Source: an uncultured Acetobacteraceae bacterium
GTDB lineage: Bacteria; Pseudomonadota; Alphaproteobacteria; Acetobacterales; Acetobacteraceae
DNA length: 64,000 bases
Direction: 5' to 3'
Assembly: GCA_903895595.1 (NCBI GenBank)
Contig: CAITUP010000021.1
Span: forward strand, 1-64,000
Shown here: positions 17,329 through 26,267 of the stretch, in pieces
How the letters are laid out: each line of letters begins with the position of its first letter
Position numbering within the stretch: the first letter of the stretch is position 1
The notes under the pieces: model-generated
Seen by the model: only the letters and a program-made list of their open reading frames with translations
What the model was told of the DNA's origin: nothing
Database searches by the model: none
Made by a program: the position numbers and the translations under genes

Positions 17329-17787
17329 ATGACTGAAATTCGCACGTCCCACCTTATGACCATGAAGCTGGCGGTGACCGGCATGCAGGCGATCGGACCC
17401 ACCCCCAACGGCAACCGCCGCATCGGCCTGGTGGCCAGCGGCACGTTCGAGGGACCCAAGATGAAAGGCATCGTCCTGCCGGGCGGCGCCGACTGGATCA
17501 TCGGCCGTTCCGACGGCTCCACGACTTTGGACGTGCGGATCGTGCTGCAAACCGACGACGGCGCCACAATCGGCCTGACCTATCGCGGCATGCGGCACGG
17601 CCCGGCGGACGTCATGGCCAAGGTCAACGGCGGGGAAATGGTCGATCCGTCGCTTTACTACTTCCGCACCGCAATGTTCTTCGAGACAGCGTCGGAGAAA
17701 TACGACTGGCTCAACCGCGTCATTGCCATCGGCACCGGCCACCGCCCGCCCGAAGGCCCTGTTTACGACGTTTTCGAGGTACTCTGA
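17329..17787 (+). CDS. DUF3237 family protein
   Basis: A 152-residue small barrel-like protein. It contains NRRIGLVASGTFEGPKMKG, GADWIIGRSDGSTTLDVR and LTYRGMRHGPADV, the family's regular pattern, and ends in VYDVFEVL. DUF3237 proteins have no agreed function but often sit in catabolic operons for aromatic or hydroxy acids. Here the gene is followed 3 bp later by a beta-hydroxyacid dehydrogenase and then an acyl-CoA ligase, so all three likely act on one pathway. The ATG at 17329 follows AAAGGACC. Confidence 0.85.
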   Translation: MTEIRTSHLMTMKLAVTGMQAIGPTPNGNRRIGLVASGTFEGPKMKGIVLPGGADWIIGRSDGSTTLDVRIVLQTDDGATIGLTYRGMRHGPADVMAKVNGGEMVDPSLYYFRTAMFFETASEKYDWLNRVIAIGTGHRPPEGPVYDVFEVL

Positions 17788-17790
17788 ACC

Positions 17791-18690
17791 ATGGCGATCA
17801 TCGGATTCATCGGTCTGGGCAACATGGGCGGACCCATGGCGGCCAATCTGGTCAAAGCGGGCCATAAGGTCACCGGCTTCGACCTCGTCCCCGCGGCGCT
17901 GGAGGCCTTGGCCGCGGCCGGCGGATCGGTCGCGGGCAGCGCGAGCGAGGCCGTTAAGGGTGCCGAAATCGTGATCTCCATGCTCCCGGCCGGGGAGCAT
18001 GTGCGCCAGGTCTGGTTGCACCAGGGCGGGCTGATCGACGTGGTGAAAGACACCAAACCGCTGCTGATCGACTGCTCCACCATCGACGTCGAAAGCGCCC
18101 GCGTGGTCACGGCGGCGGCCGAGGAAGCCGGCCTGACCATGCTGGATGCCCCGGTGTCCGGCGGCACGGTCGGTGCCGCCAACGGCACGCTGACGTTCAT
18201 GGTCGGCGGCGACACGGCGACTTTTGCGAAGGGCAAACCGATCCTGGAGGCGATGGGGAAGAACATCTTCCACGCCGGCGGGCCGGGCGCTGGGCAGGCG
18301 GTGAAAATCTGCAACAACATGATGCTGGCGATCAACATGATCGGCGTGGCGGAAGGTTTCATCCTCGGCGAGAAACTGGGCCTGGACCGTAATACCCTCC
18401 ATGCAATCTGTGCCACGGCGACATCGAATTCGTTCGCACTGTCAAATTACTGCCCGGCGCCGGGGCCGACTCCGGCCTCCCCCGCCAACCGGGATTACGC
18501 GCCGGGGTTCATGACGGCGCTGATGCTGAAGGACGTGAAGCTGTCGCAGGCGGCGGCCGAGGCGACCGGAGTCGCGACCCCGTTGGCGGCGCTGGCGCAG
18601 TCGCTGTACCAGCAGGTGGCCGATAGCGGGGATGCGACGAAGGATTTCTCCGTCGTGTACCGGCTGATCGAGGCGATGAAGCGTTCATAA
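17791..18690 (+). CDS. 3-hydroxyisobutyrate dehydrogenase family protein
   Basis: A 299-residue NAD(P)-dependent beta-hydroxyacid dehydrogenase. The Rossmann start IGFIGLGNMGGPMAANL (GxGxxG), the substrate loop DAPVSGGTVGAANGTL, and the catalytic Lys in GAGQAVKICNNM are all present. The family includes 3-hydroxyisobutyrate, tartronate semialdehyde and 6-phosphogluconate dehydrogenases. Its position between DUF3237 and an acyl-CoA ligase fits valine/isobutyrate-like or hydroxy-acid catabolism but does not settle the substrate. The insertion SNYCPAPGPTPASPANRDY around residues 215-233 is normal for the acid-loop region. Confidence 0.9.
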   Translation: MAIIGFIGLGNMGGPMAANLVKAGHKVTGFDLVPAALEALAAAGGSVAGSASEAVKGAEIVISMLPAGEHVRQVWLHQGGLIDVVKDTKPLLIDCSTIDVESARVVTAAAEEAGLTMLDAPVSGGTVGAANGTLTFMVGGDTATFAKGKPILEAMGKNIFHAGGPGAGQAVKICNNMMLAINMIGVAEGFILGEKLGLDRNTLHAICATATSNSFALSNYCPAPGPTPASPANRDYAPGFMTALMLKDVKLSQAAAEATGVATPLAALAQSLYQQVADSGDATKDFSVVYRLIEAMKRS

Positions 18691-18707
18691 AATAAAGGGA
18701 GACGACC

Positions 18708-20396
18708 ATGGGAGCCGAGGCCTTCAAAGCCGCCCGCGATTTCCTGTTCGCGCACCAGCACGACTACCCCACCGCGCACCGCGATTTCCGTTGGCCCGAG
18801 CTGACGGAGTTCAACTACGCGCTGGACTGGTTCGACGGGGAGCTCGCGCGCACCCAGACCAACGACCTCGCGCTGAAAATCACCGGCGAAGGTGCGGCGA
18901 CCCGCACCTTCGGGGAACTCTCCGAAGCCTCCAACCGCGTCGCCAACGGCCTCCGCGCCCTCGGCGTCAAACGCGGCGACCGGGTCCTGCTGATGCTCGG
19001 CAACGTGGTGCCGCTGTGGGAGTCGATGCTGGCGGCCATGAAACTCGGTGCCGTGGTCATCCCCGCCACCACGCTGCTGACGGCTGGAGACCTCGCCGAC
19101 CGCTTCGGCCGAGGCCGCGCCCGCCACTTGATCGCCACCGCGAACGACGCCCCGAAGTTCGATGGTCTGGACCCGACGGTCACCCGCATCGCCGTCGGCG
19201 GCGCGCCCGCCGGCTGGCACGCGTATGAGGACCTTCACAATAATCCGGCCGCATTCACCCCGGACGGGCCGACCATGGCCACCGATCCGCTGCTGCTGTA
19301 TTTCACCTCCGGCACAACCTCCCGCCCCAAGTTGGTGGAACACTCGCACCAGAGCTACCCGGTCGGCCACCTGATCACGATGTATTGGATCGGCCTGCGC
19401 CCCAGGGATATGCACCTGAACATCTCCTCCCCCGGCTGGGCGAAGCATGCTTATTCCTGCTTCTTCGCCCCCTGGAACGCCGGCGCCACGGTGTTCATCG
19501 CCAACCAGCCCCGCTTCAACGCCCGCGGCATGCTCGACGCGATCGTGGAGAACAAGGTCACCACCATCTGCGCCCCCCCCACCGTCTGGCGCATGTTCGT
19601 GCAGGAGGACATGGCGCAGTGGAAAACCTCCCTCCGCGAGGTCCTATCCGCCGGCGAACCGCTGAACCCCGAGATCATCGGCCATGTCCAGGGCGTCTGG
19701 AACTTGACCCCGCGGGAGGGCTACGGCCAGACCGAGACCACCCTGCAAATCGGCTGCTACCCTGGCCAACCCGTGAAACCCGGCTCCATGGGCCAGGAAT
19801 CCCCCGGCTACCGCATCCGCCTGCTCGGCACCGATAACGAGGAAATCCCGGAAGGCGAGGTCTCCATCGTCCTAGATCCCGCGCCGGTCGGCCTGATGCG
19901 CGGCTACCAGAACGACGACGGCACGTTCGCGCCGCGCGGCACCGTCGCCTACCGCACCGGCGACGTCGGCACGCGCGATGAGGACGGCTACTACACCTAT
20001 GTCGGCCGCGCCGACGACGTATTCAAGGCCTCCGACTACCGGATCAGCCCGTTCGAACTCGAAAGCGCCCTGATCGAGCATCCCCTGGTCGCCGAAGCCG
20101 CCGTCGTTCCGGCACCCGATCCGATCCGTCTGGCGGTGCCGAAAGCGTTCGTCACGCTGGTCGCCGGCACGAACGACGACCGCGAAACGGCTTTGTCGAT
20201 CTTCCAGCATTTGCGGACGGCGCTGGCGCCTTACAAGCGGGTGCGGCGGATCGAGTTTTCGGACCTGCCGAAAACCATCTCCGGTAAAATCCGCCGGGTG
20301 GAACTACGGCAATCCGAGGAACGCCACGCCAAAGCCGGCACGCGCGAACCCCGGGAATTCCGCGAGGAGGATTTCCCCGAGCTTGCGCGGAGCTAA
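18708..20396 (+). CDS. acyl-CoA synthetase (medium-chain / aryl-CoA ligase type)
   Basis: A 562-residue AMP-forming ligase. The ATP loop is LYFTSGTTSRPKLVEHSH, the adenylate motif GYGQTETT, the hinge region YRTGDVGTRDEDGYYTYVGR followed by ADDVFKASDYRISPFELE, and the catalytic Lys KTISGKIRR near the end. The pattern matches the ACSM/benzoate-CoA and 2-aminobenzoate-CoA ligase branch, so a medium-chain or aromatic acid is plausible. It is the last gene of the DUF3237-HIBADH operon (17-bp gap) and overlaps the end of the convergent glnS by 4 bp. Confidence 0.9.
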   Translation: MGAEAFKAARDFLFAHQHDYPTAHRDFRWPELTEFNYALDWFDGELARTQTNDLALKITGEGAATRTFGELSEASNRVANGLRALGVKRGDRVLLMLGNVVPLWESMLAAMKLGAVVIPATTLLTAGDLADRFGRGRARHLIATANDAPKFDGLDPTVTRIAVGGAPAGWHAYEDLHNNPAAFTPDGPTMATDPLLLYFTSGTTSRPKLVEHSHQSYPVGHLITMYWIGLRPRDMHLNISSPGWAKHAYSCFFAPWNAGATVFIANQPRFNARGMLDAIVENKVTTICAPPTVWRMFVQEDMAQWKTSLREVLSAGEPLNPEIIGHVQGVWNLTPREGYGQTETTLQIGCYPGQPVKPGSMGQESPGYRIRLLGTDNEEIPEGEVSIVLDPAPVGLMRGYQNDDGTFAPRGTVAYRTGDVGTRDEDGYYTYVGRADDVFKASDYRISPFELESALIEHPLVAEAAVVPAPDPIRLAVPKAFVTLVAGTNDDRETALSIFQHLRTALAPYKRVRRIEFSDLPKTISGKIRRVELRQSEERHAKAGTREPREFREEDFPELARS

Positions 20397-22075
20397 CGGC
20401 CCGGCGTCCGCACCTTCGCGTAGCTGTCCCGCAGGCCGACGGTCCGGTTGAACACCGGCCGTTCCGGCGTGCCATCGGGGTCGGCGCAGAAATAACCGGT
20501 ACGTTCGAACTGCACCGCTTCGCCGGCCGGCGCCGAGGCCAGAGCCGGTTCGACCAGACAGCCGGTCAGGACCTCCAGCGAGTCCGCGCTCAGATCGGCC
20601 ATCACATCCCCGTCGGCACCCGGATCGGGCCGATTGAACAAATGGCTGTACAACCGTATCTCCGCCGGCACCGCGTCCGCCGCCGCCACCCAATGGATCG
20701 TGGCCTGCACCTTGCGCCCGTCCGGCGCATTGCCGCCCCGGGTTTCCGGATCGTAGGTGCAGCGCAGAGCAACGACGTTGCCGTCCGCGTCTTTTTCCAC
20801 CGACTGGCAGGTGACGTAGTAGCCGTAGCGCAGCCGTACCTCTTTCCCCGGCGACAGGCGGTAGAACTTCTTGGGCGGGTTCTCCATGAAGTCATCCTGC
20901 TCCACGAACAGCTCCCGCCCGAACGTAATCGGGCGCGTGCCCTGGGCTGGATCGTCCGGGTGGTTGATGGCTTCCAGCGTTTCGGTCTCGCCTTCCGGGT
21001 AGTTCTCGACGATCAGCTTCAACGGCCGCAGCACCGCCATACGGCGCGGGGCGGAGGGGTTGAGCGTGTCGCGAATAGCCGAATCCAGCATCGCCACATC
21101 GACGACCGAGTTCGCGCGCGCCACGCCGACTCGGCCCACGAATTCCCGCAGCGCGGCAGCCGGCACGCCGCGGCGGCGGATGCCCGCCAGCGTCGGCATG
21201 CGCGGATCGTCCCAACCGGACACATGCTTGTCCCGCACCAACGTCGTCAGGATGCGCTTGGACAGGACGGTGTAGCTGATGTTGAGACGCGCGAACTCGT
21301 ACTGCCGGGGCCGGGCCGGGACCGGCAGGTGCTCGATCAGCCAGTCGTACAGCGGCTTGTGGTCCTCGAACTCCAGCGTGCAGACGGAATGCGTGATCCC
21401 CTCGATCGCGTCCGACTGTCCGTGGGCGAAATCGTATGTCGGATAAATGCGCCAAGCGTCGCCCGTGCGCGGGTGGGTCGCGTGCAGGATGCGGTACAGC
21501 ACGGGGTCGCGCAGGTTCATATTGCCCGACGCCATGTCGATCTTCGCCCGCAGCACCCGCGCGCCGTTGGGGAATTCCCCGGCGCGCATGCGGCGGAACA
21601 GGTCCAGGCTTTCGTCGGCCGAACGGTAGCGGAAGGGCGAGTTCTGGCCGGGTTCGGTCAGGGTCCCGCGTTGGGCGCGCATCGCCTCCGGCGGTGTATC
21701 GTCGACGTACGCATGCCCCGTGCGGATCAGATGCTCGGCCCACTCGTAAAGCTGCTCGAAGTAGTCCGACGCATGGTACAGATGCTCGCCCCAGCTGAAC
21801 CCCAACCAGGCGACGTCGCGCTGGATGGAGTCGATAAAGGCTTGCTCTTCCTTGACCGGGTTGGTGTCGTCGAACCGTAAATGGCACTGACCGCCGAATT
21901 CCTTGGCGACGCCGAAGTTCAGACAGATGGATTTCGCATGGCCGAGGTGCAGGAATCCGTTCGGCTCCGGCGGAAAACGGGTGACGATCCGGCTCGCGCG
22001 TCCGGCGTCAAGGTCCGCCTGGACGATGTCGCGGATGAAGTCGCGCCCCGGTTCGATTGTCGCCGTATCCGCCAT
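20393..22075 (-). CDS. glnS: glutaminyl-tRNA synthetase
   Basis: A 560-residue class I synthetase charging tRNA-Gln. The HIGH element is PPEPNGFLHLGHAKS (about residues 35-49), KMSKS is VLSKRIL, and the GlnRS-specific region DDTNPVKEEQAFIDSI and two beta-barrel anticodon domains follow. The ATG at 22075 (MADTATIEPG) is preferred, as GCGGGAG lies about 8 nt upstream; two ATGs at 22093-22096 are alternatives. The upstream region has no gene, only repeats. Confidence 0.95.
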   Translation of the reverse strand: MADTATIEPGRDFIRDIVQADLDAGRASRIVTRFPPEPNGFLHLGHAKSICLNFGVAKEFGGQCHLRFDDTNPVKEEQAFIDSIQRDVAWLGFSWGEHLYHASDYFEQLYEWAEHLIRTGHAYVDDTPPEAMRAQRGTLTEPGQNSPFRYRSADESLDLFRRMRAGEFPNGARVLRAKIDMASGNMNLRDPVLYRILHATHPRTGDAWRIYPTYDFAHGQSDAIEGITHSVCTLEFEDHKPLYDWLIEHLPVPARPRQYEFARLNISYTVLSKRILTTLVRDKHVSGWDDPRMPTLAGIRRRGVPAAALREFVGRVGVARANSVVDVAMLDSAIRDTLNPSAPRRMAVLRPLKLIVENYPEGETETLEAINHPDDPAQGTRPITFGRELFVEQDDFMENPPKKFYRLSPGKEVRLRYGYYVTCQSVEKDADGNVVALRCTYDPETRGGNAPDGRKVQATIHWVAAADAVPAEIRLYSHLFNRPDPGADGDVMADLSADSLEVLTGCLVEPALASAPAGEAVQFERTGYFCADPDGTPERPVFNRTVGLRDSYAKVRTPGR

Positions 22076-22189
22076 ACCATCGGCTCCCGCCATCATGCTG
22101 CGGACCTACATAGCCGGGACGCACCGGCCCGGCCACCCGCGTCGGCGGATTGGTCGTATGCGTTAGGTTCCGCCCCCCCGATTGGGCCG

Positions 22190-22600
22190 GGTGGCTCACG
22201 GTGCATAGGGTGTTGCCGCGTCGCCTTCGCCGCGACCGGCCGCCACGCATGCAGCGGCTCCGGTTCCTCACGGCGTAAGGGGTCTTGCGGCAACCCCGTC
22301 ATGGTGGGGCTTGACCCGGTCACCTCCGGCGCCCTGGAAGCATCCTCACGGTGCATAGGCTCTTGCCGCACCGCAATCCCCTTCCGCGCTCGGTGCGCCA
22401 CACGAGCCAACGACGCGATCGTGCCATGCAGGTGGGGCCGAACCTCGACCGGCATCGCATCGGACCGCGATTGCGCCGCCGCGCGCAGTACCGCGCTTTC
22501 GCAGGCATCGCGAAACGCAAGCTCGACCGCATCGGCGGTCAGCGGGTTGGCGGGGGCGGGTTCTTCACGTTGTATGGGGTCCGAGGCCGCGGTTTGTATC
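22190..22600. repeat. four copies of a degenerate ~24-bp repeat (QDPMHRE repeat)
   Basis: The motif CTCACGGTGCATAGG, followed by a TCTTGCCGC-like tail, occurs near 22193, 22267, 22346 and 22563 with variation. Read on the minus strand in one frame, the copies give RQHPMHRE, PQDPLRRE, RQEPMHRE and SDPIQRE. A minus-strand frame from 22602 to 22093 contains all four, but has no recognisable domain and runs into the glnS start, so I do not call it a gene. Two further copies lie near 60402 and 60456. Between copies there is a half palindromic repeat near 22297. Nothing else is recognisable here. Confidence 0.55.
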
Positions 22601-22609
22601 ATGGCATGC

Positions 22610-22712
22610 CAGCAGTTCTCATTATGGCGGTCGTCACCTCTTCATCGTCATGGTCGGGTCAAGCCCGGCCATGACGGGGATGCGGAACAAAATTGCAAAA
22701 TGAGAACTGCCG
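22610..22712. mobile_element. MITE-like element with 9-bp target duplication
   Basis: A 103-bp non-coding element. Its ends are inverted: CAGCAGTTCTCATTATG at the left, and the complement of the right end reads CGGCAGTTCTCATTTTG (15 of 17 match). It is flanked on both sides by the direct repeat ATGGCATGC (22601-22609 and 22713-22721), a 9-bp target duplication. At its exact centre (22661) sits a 31-nt hairpin (22646-22676). No transposase is encoded, so mobilisation must be in trans; a 9-bp duplication suits several IS groups, for example IS903-like. Confidence 0.7.
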
Positions 22713-22917
22713 ATGGCATGCTCCTGTCCGGCTTTGGTCTGGCTGGAGGCGTTGTTCATGAAACGTTCGTTAGCCTCGCCGCGATTTCGCGCCAAGCTGA
22801 AAGAGCGCCGCCGGTAGGGGCGCGACAAGCCCCTGCACGACGGGGAAGGGGGGGAGCGACCCATTCGCCATCCCGGGCCATGTAAGCGATTGCCCCGAAA
22901 GCGTCCGCGCAACCGGA

Positions 22918-22946
22918 TTGACGCCCGCCCCCCGCCCCCCTATAAG
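22918..22946 (+). promoter_or_regulatory. sigma70-type promoter for rpmH
   Basis: TTGACG at 22918-22923 and TATAAG at 22941-22946 are separated by 17 C/G-only bases. This is the best promoter match in the region and would start transcription about 75 bp before rpmH. Between the mini-element end (22721) and this promoter, about 200 bp hold no gene I can support. Confidence 0.65.
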
Positions 22947-23026
22947 CCGCCCCCTGCGACGGGTGACCCGCAAGGGAAGCCCGAACCCGCGTTCGCGCGG
23001 GACTGCCCAAGCTCTGGAGATTTGTC

Positions 23027-23161
23027 GTGAAGCGCACCTACCAACCGTCGAAGCTGGTCCGCAAGCACCGGCACGGGTTCCGCACCCGGATGGCCACTGT
23101 TGGCGGCCGTAAGGTGCTGGCCAACCGCCGCGCCAAAGGCCGCAAGCGCCTGTCCGCCTGA
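23027..23161 (+). CDS. rpmH: 50S ribosomal protein L34 (bL34)
   Basis: A 44-residue basic protein (begins [18 protein letters not shown], ends KGRKRLSA), the standard length for bL34 of the large subunit. It starts with GTG at 23027, six bases after GGAGA. It is followed by rnpA 28 bp later, the universal rpmH-rnpA-yidD-yidC order. Confidence 0.95.
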   Translation: MKRTYQPSKLVRKHRHGFRTRMATVGGRKVLANRRAKGRKRLSA

Positions 23162-23189
23162 AGCCGCTTTCGCGGCAAAAGGGACTCCC

Positions 23190-23576
23190 ATGACGGACCA
23201 TCCCACCTCTGCCGCGCTGCTTCCCGCTTCCCCTTCGTCCGCCTCGCCGGGACGCTTGAAGCAGCGTGCCGAATTTCTGCGTGTCGCCAGCAAAGGCCGC
23301 AAAGCACCCACCCATGGGGTGGTGCTGCAGGCCCTGGCCCGCGACGACTCGGATCCGGTGCGCCTGGGCTTCACCGTGACGAAAAAGGTCGGCAACGCGG
23401 TGATCCGCAACCGCACCCGCCGCCGGCTGAAGGAAGCAGCTCGTTTGCTGCTGAAGGATCGGCCGGTCGCCGGCTACGACCTGGTGCTGATCGGGCGCGA
23501 CCATACGCGCGGACGTCCGTTCAACGAGCTTCAGGACGATATCGCCCGAGCGCTGAAGAAGGCGGGCGTGCCATGA
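23190..23576 (+). CDS. rnpA: ribonuclease P protein component
   Basis: A 128-residue basic subunit of RNase P that binds the catalytic RNA and the pre-tRNA 5' leader. The signature [13 protein letters not shown] is present, preceded by [14 protein letters not shown]. It has an Ala/Ser-rich extension of about 20 residues before [12 protein letters not shown], the usual first helix. The ATG at 23190 is chosen because it follows the rpmH stop; a longer frame would overlap rpmH. It overlaps yidD by ATGA. Confidence 0.93.
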   Translation: MTDHPTSAALLPASPSSASPGRLKQRAEFLRVASKGRKAPTHGVVLQALARDDSDPVRLGFTVTKKVGNAVIRNRTRRRLKEAARLLLKDRPVAGYDLVLIGRDHTRGRPFNELQDDIARALKKAGVP

Positions 23577-23815
23577 CGCCGGCCGCCGCCGTCGCGGTGG
23601 GCGCGATTCGCGCCTATCAATGGACCATCCGCCCCGTTATCGGCCCGCATTGCCGCTTCTGGCCCAGCTGCAGCGAGTATGGGGTGGAGGCGTTTAAGCG
23701 TCATGGCGCGCTGCGGGGCGCCAGACTGACCGCGAAGCGCATTTTGCGCTGCAATCCCTGGTGCGAGGGCGGCGTCGACCCCGTCCCGGAACCCGACCGC
23801 CCGAAGGCATCCTAA
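23573..23815 (+). CDS. yidD: membrane protein insertion efficiency factor YidD
   Basis: An 80-residue small membrane-associated protein. It has the three conserved Cys ([20 protein letters not shown] and [10 protein letters not shown]) and the [10 protein letters not shown] start of the family. It assists YidC-dependent insertion. It is coupled to rnpA by ATGA and to yidC by TAATG. Confidence 0.93.
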   Translation: MTPAAAVAVGAIRAYQWTIRPVIGPHCRFWPSCSEYGVEAFKRHGALRGARLTAKRILRCNPWCEGGVDPVPEPDRPKAS

Positions 23816-25548
23816 TGGACCAAAAGCGACTGTTCTTGGCGATCGCGATCTCGCTCGCCATCCTCACCGGCTATCAGTTCTTCGTGGCACCGCACATGCC
23901 GAAGCCGCCGATGGCCCCGGTCGAAACGGCCGCGACGGCCAAGGGCACGCCCGCGACTCCGGCTGGCAGCCCCGGCGCGCTGGCGCAAGCGACGCCGACC
24001 GTGCCCAAGAACGTGCCGCGCGTGAAAGTCGATGCCCCGCGCCTGCGCGGCTCCATCAGCCTGCTCGGCGCGCGGATCGACGACATCGTCATGACCGACT
24101 ACCGGGAGACGCTCGATCCCGGGTCGCCCTTCGTGCGTCTGCTGGAGCCGCGGTCGGACGACCATCCTTACTACGTGCAGTACGGCTGGACGGTCGCGAC
24201 CGGCGAAACCGCCAAAGTGCCTGACAACGACACGGTCTGGACCGCTTCGGCGGACACGCTGACCGATAAGGCGCCGGTCACGCTCACCTGGAACAATGGC
24301 GAGGGGCTGACGTTCAAGATCGCGATCGCGGTCGATGCCGATTACCTGTTTTCGGTAAAGCAGTCGGTGGCGAATGCGTCCGGCAACCCGGTGAAGCTCT
24401 TCCCCTGGTCGCGCATCCGCCGCGACTACAAGCCGGAGGTCGCCGGCTACTACGTCCTGTTCGAAGGCCTGTATGGCGTGGCCGAGGGCACGCTGAAGGA
24501 AATGAAATACGACGACGCCAAAAGCGGCGGGGAGAAAAAAGGCGGCCTGGCCTTCGAATCCACCGGCGAGGGCGGCTGGATCGGCATCACCGACAAATAC
24601 TGGCTGGCGGCGCTGCTGCCGGACCAGAAGGTCTCGCAAACCGCCAATTTCCGCCATATCGACGATCATGGCGACCGCTATCAGGTGGATTACCTGACGA
24701 AGGACCCGTCGGTGATCGCGCCGAACGCGGAAGCGAGCCTGGACTCGCATCTCTTCGCCGGCGCCAAGGTCGTGACCATGCTCGACCGTTACGAAGCCGC
24801 GCTCGGGCTGCCGCATTTCGACAAGGCCGTGGATTTCGGCTGGTTCTATTGGATCACCAAGCCCATCTTCTACGCGATCGATTTCCTGAACGGGGTGATC
24901 GGCAATTTCGGTCTGGCCATCATGCTGTTCACGGTGTTCGTGAAGGCGCTGTTCTTCCCGCTGGCCAACTACTCCTACCGCTCCATGTCCAAGATGAAGC
25001 TCCTGGGACCGAAGGTCGCGGCGCTGAAGGAGCGTTTCAAGGACGACCCCCAGAAGATGCAGGGGGAAATGATGGGCCTTTACAAGGCCGAGAAGGTGAA
25101 CCCGGTCTCCGGCTGCCTGCCCATGCTGTTGCAGATTCCGGTGTTCTTCTCGCTGTATAAGGTCATCTTCGTCACCATCGAAATGCGGCAGGCGCCGTTC
25201 TTCGGCTGGATTCACGATCTGTCGGTGGTCGATCCCACCAACGTGTTCAACCTGTTCGGGCTGATCCCGTTCGATCCGTCGCAATACGTGTCGCTGCTGC
25301 ATCTGGGCGTCTGGCCGCTGATCATGGGCGTGACCATGTTCCTGCAGCAGAAGCTGAACCCGCCGCCGCCCGACCCCGTGCAGGCGCGCATGTTCCAGTT
25401 CATGCCGATCGTCTTCACATTTATGATGGCGAATTTCCCCGCCGGCCTGGTGATTTACTGGAGCTGGAACAACACTCTGTCGATCGGACAACAATGGCTG
25501 ATCATGCGCTCGACCAAGCTGGACAAGCCGGCGCTGGCGCGCACCTAG
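23815..25548 (+). CDS. yidC: membrane protein insertase YidC
   Basis: A 577-residue insertase of the Gram-negative type. The first helix (about residues 5-22) is followed by an Ala/Pro-rich linker and a large periplasmic domain (about 70-330), then the core domain with five helices in the last 210 residues. The positively charged groove Arg is expected in YSYRSMSKMKLL, and the loop KERFKDDPQKMQGEMM is the conserved cytoplasmic C1 helix region. It overlaps engB by 55 bp if engB starts at 25494. Confidence 0.96.
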   Translation: MDQKRLFLAIAISLAILTGYQFFVAPHMPKPPMAPVETAATAKGTPATPAGSPGALAQATPTVPKNVPRVKVDAPRLRGSISLLGARIDDIVMTDYRETLDPGSPFVRLLEPRSDDHPYYVQYGWTVATGETAKVPDNDTVWTASADTLTDKAPVTLTWNNGEGLTFKIAIAVDADYLFSVKQSVANASGNPVKLFPWSRIRRDYKPEVAGYYVLFEGLYGVAEGTLKEMKYDDAKSGGEKKGGLAFESTGEGGWIGITDKYWLAALLPDQKVSQTANFRHIDDHGDRYQVDYLTKDPSVIAPNAEASLDSHLFAGAKVVTMLDRYEAALGLPHFDKAVDFGWFYWITKPIFYAIDFLNGVIGNFGLAIMLFTVFVKALFFPLANYSYRSMSKMKLLGPKVAALKERFKDDPQKMQGEMMGLYKAEKVNPVSGCLPMLLQIPVFFSLYKVIFVTIEMRQAPFFGWIHDLSVVDPTNVFNLFGLIPFDPSQYVSLLHLGVWPLIMGVTMFLQQKLNPPPPDPVQARMFQFMPIVFTFMMANFPAGLVIYWSWNNTLSIGQQWLIMRSTKLDKPALART

Positions 25549-26195
25549 CGCCGGAGGAACTGACGGCGGAGGAACAGGCTGCGGCTCTGGAAGCCGGTCG
25601 CCTCCTGTTCGCCGCCGAGTGCCAGTTCTACTACGCCGCCCAGCGCCTGGACCAATTGCCCCCGATGGACCGCCCGGAGATCGCCTTCGCCGGGCGGTCC
25701 AACGTGGGCAAATCGTCGCTGCTGAACGCCCTGACCGGCCGCAACCATCTGGCGCGGACGTCGTCGGAGCCTGGGCGCACGCGACAACTGAACTTCTTCA
25801 ACCTGGGCGACCGGCTGACGCTGGTCGACATGCCCGGCTACGGCTATGCCAAGGCGTCGAAGGAGATCAAAGGCGACTGGCAGGACCTGATGTTCGACTA
25901 CCTGCGCGGGAGACCGTCGCTCCGTCGCATCGTGCTGCTGCTGGACGCCAGGATCGAGGTCAAGACCCAGGACATTAAGGTCATGGGCCTGCTGGACCGC
26001 GCGGCAGTGACCTATTTCGTCGTGCTGACCAAGGCCGACGGCGTGAAGCCGGCGATGCTGGCGCGCAAGCAGGACGAAGTGCGGGCGCTGATCCGCAAGC
26101 ACCCCGCGGCCTTCCCGGAACTGCTGACCACCAGCAGCGATAAGGGCACCGGCATCCCGGAACTGCGCGCACTGCTGACCGGGCAGGCGGAGTAG
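25494..26195 (+). CDS. engB: ribosome biogenesis GTP-binding protein EngB/YihA
   Basis: A GTPase needed for 50S assembly. G1 is GRSNVGKSS, the switch and G2 region TSSEPGRTRQLNFF, G3 DMPGYG, G4 TKAD, and G5 SSDKG. With the ATG at 25494 it has 233 residues and overlaps the yidC end by 55 bp. Homologues usually start near EEQAAALEAGRLLFA, so the first 20-25 residues may not be translated, but no standard start codon lies closer. The rpmH-rnpA-yidD-yidC-engB order is typical of the group. Confidence 0.93.
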   Translation: MADHALDQAGQAGAGAHLAPEELTAEEQAAALEAGRLLFAAECQFYYAAQRLDQLPPMDRPEIAFAGRSNVGKSSLLNALTGRNHLARTSSEPGRTRQLNFFNLGDRLTLVDMPGYGYAKASKEIKGDWQDLMFDYLRGRPSLRRIVLLLDARIEVKTQDIKVMGLLDRAAVTYFVVLTKADGVKPAMLARKQDEVRALIRKHPAAFPELLTTSSDKGTGIPELRALLTGQAE

Positions 26196-26267
26196 GGCAG
26201 GGCGCCCGCTTCTGCTAAGCTCGGGCACACCGACTCCGACCGCCCCCTTTGCAAACGGACTGCCCCC

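Noticed and set aside
22093-22602. 169-codon minus-strand frame containing four QDPMHRE-like repeats
   Set aside because: No ribosome site or domain, overlaps the glnS start region, and the same repeat occurs out of frame at 60.4 kb; kept as a DNA repeat.
23812-25494. 560-codon minus-strand open frame opposite yidC
   Set aside because: Mirror frame of yidC with no recognisable motif.
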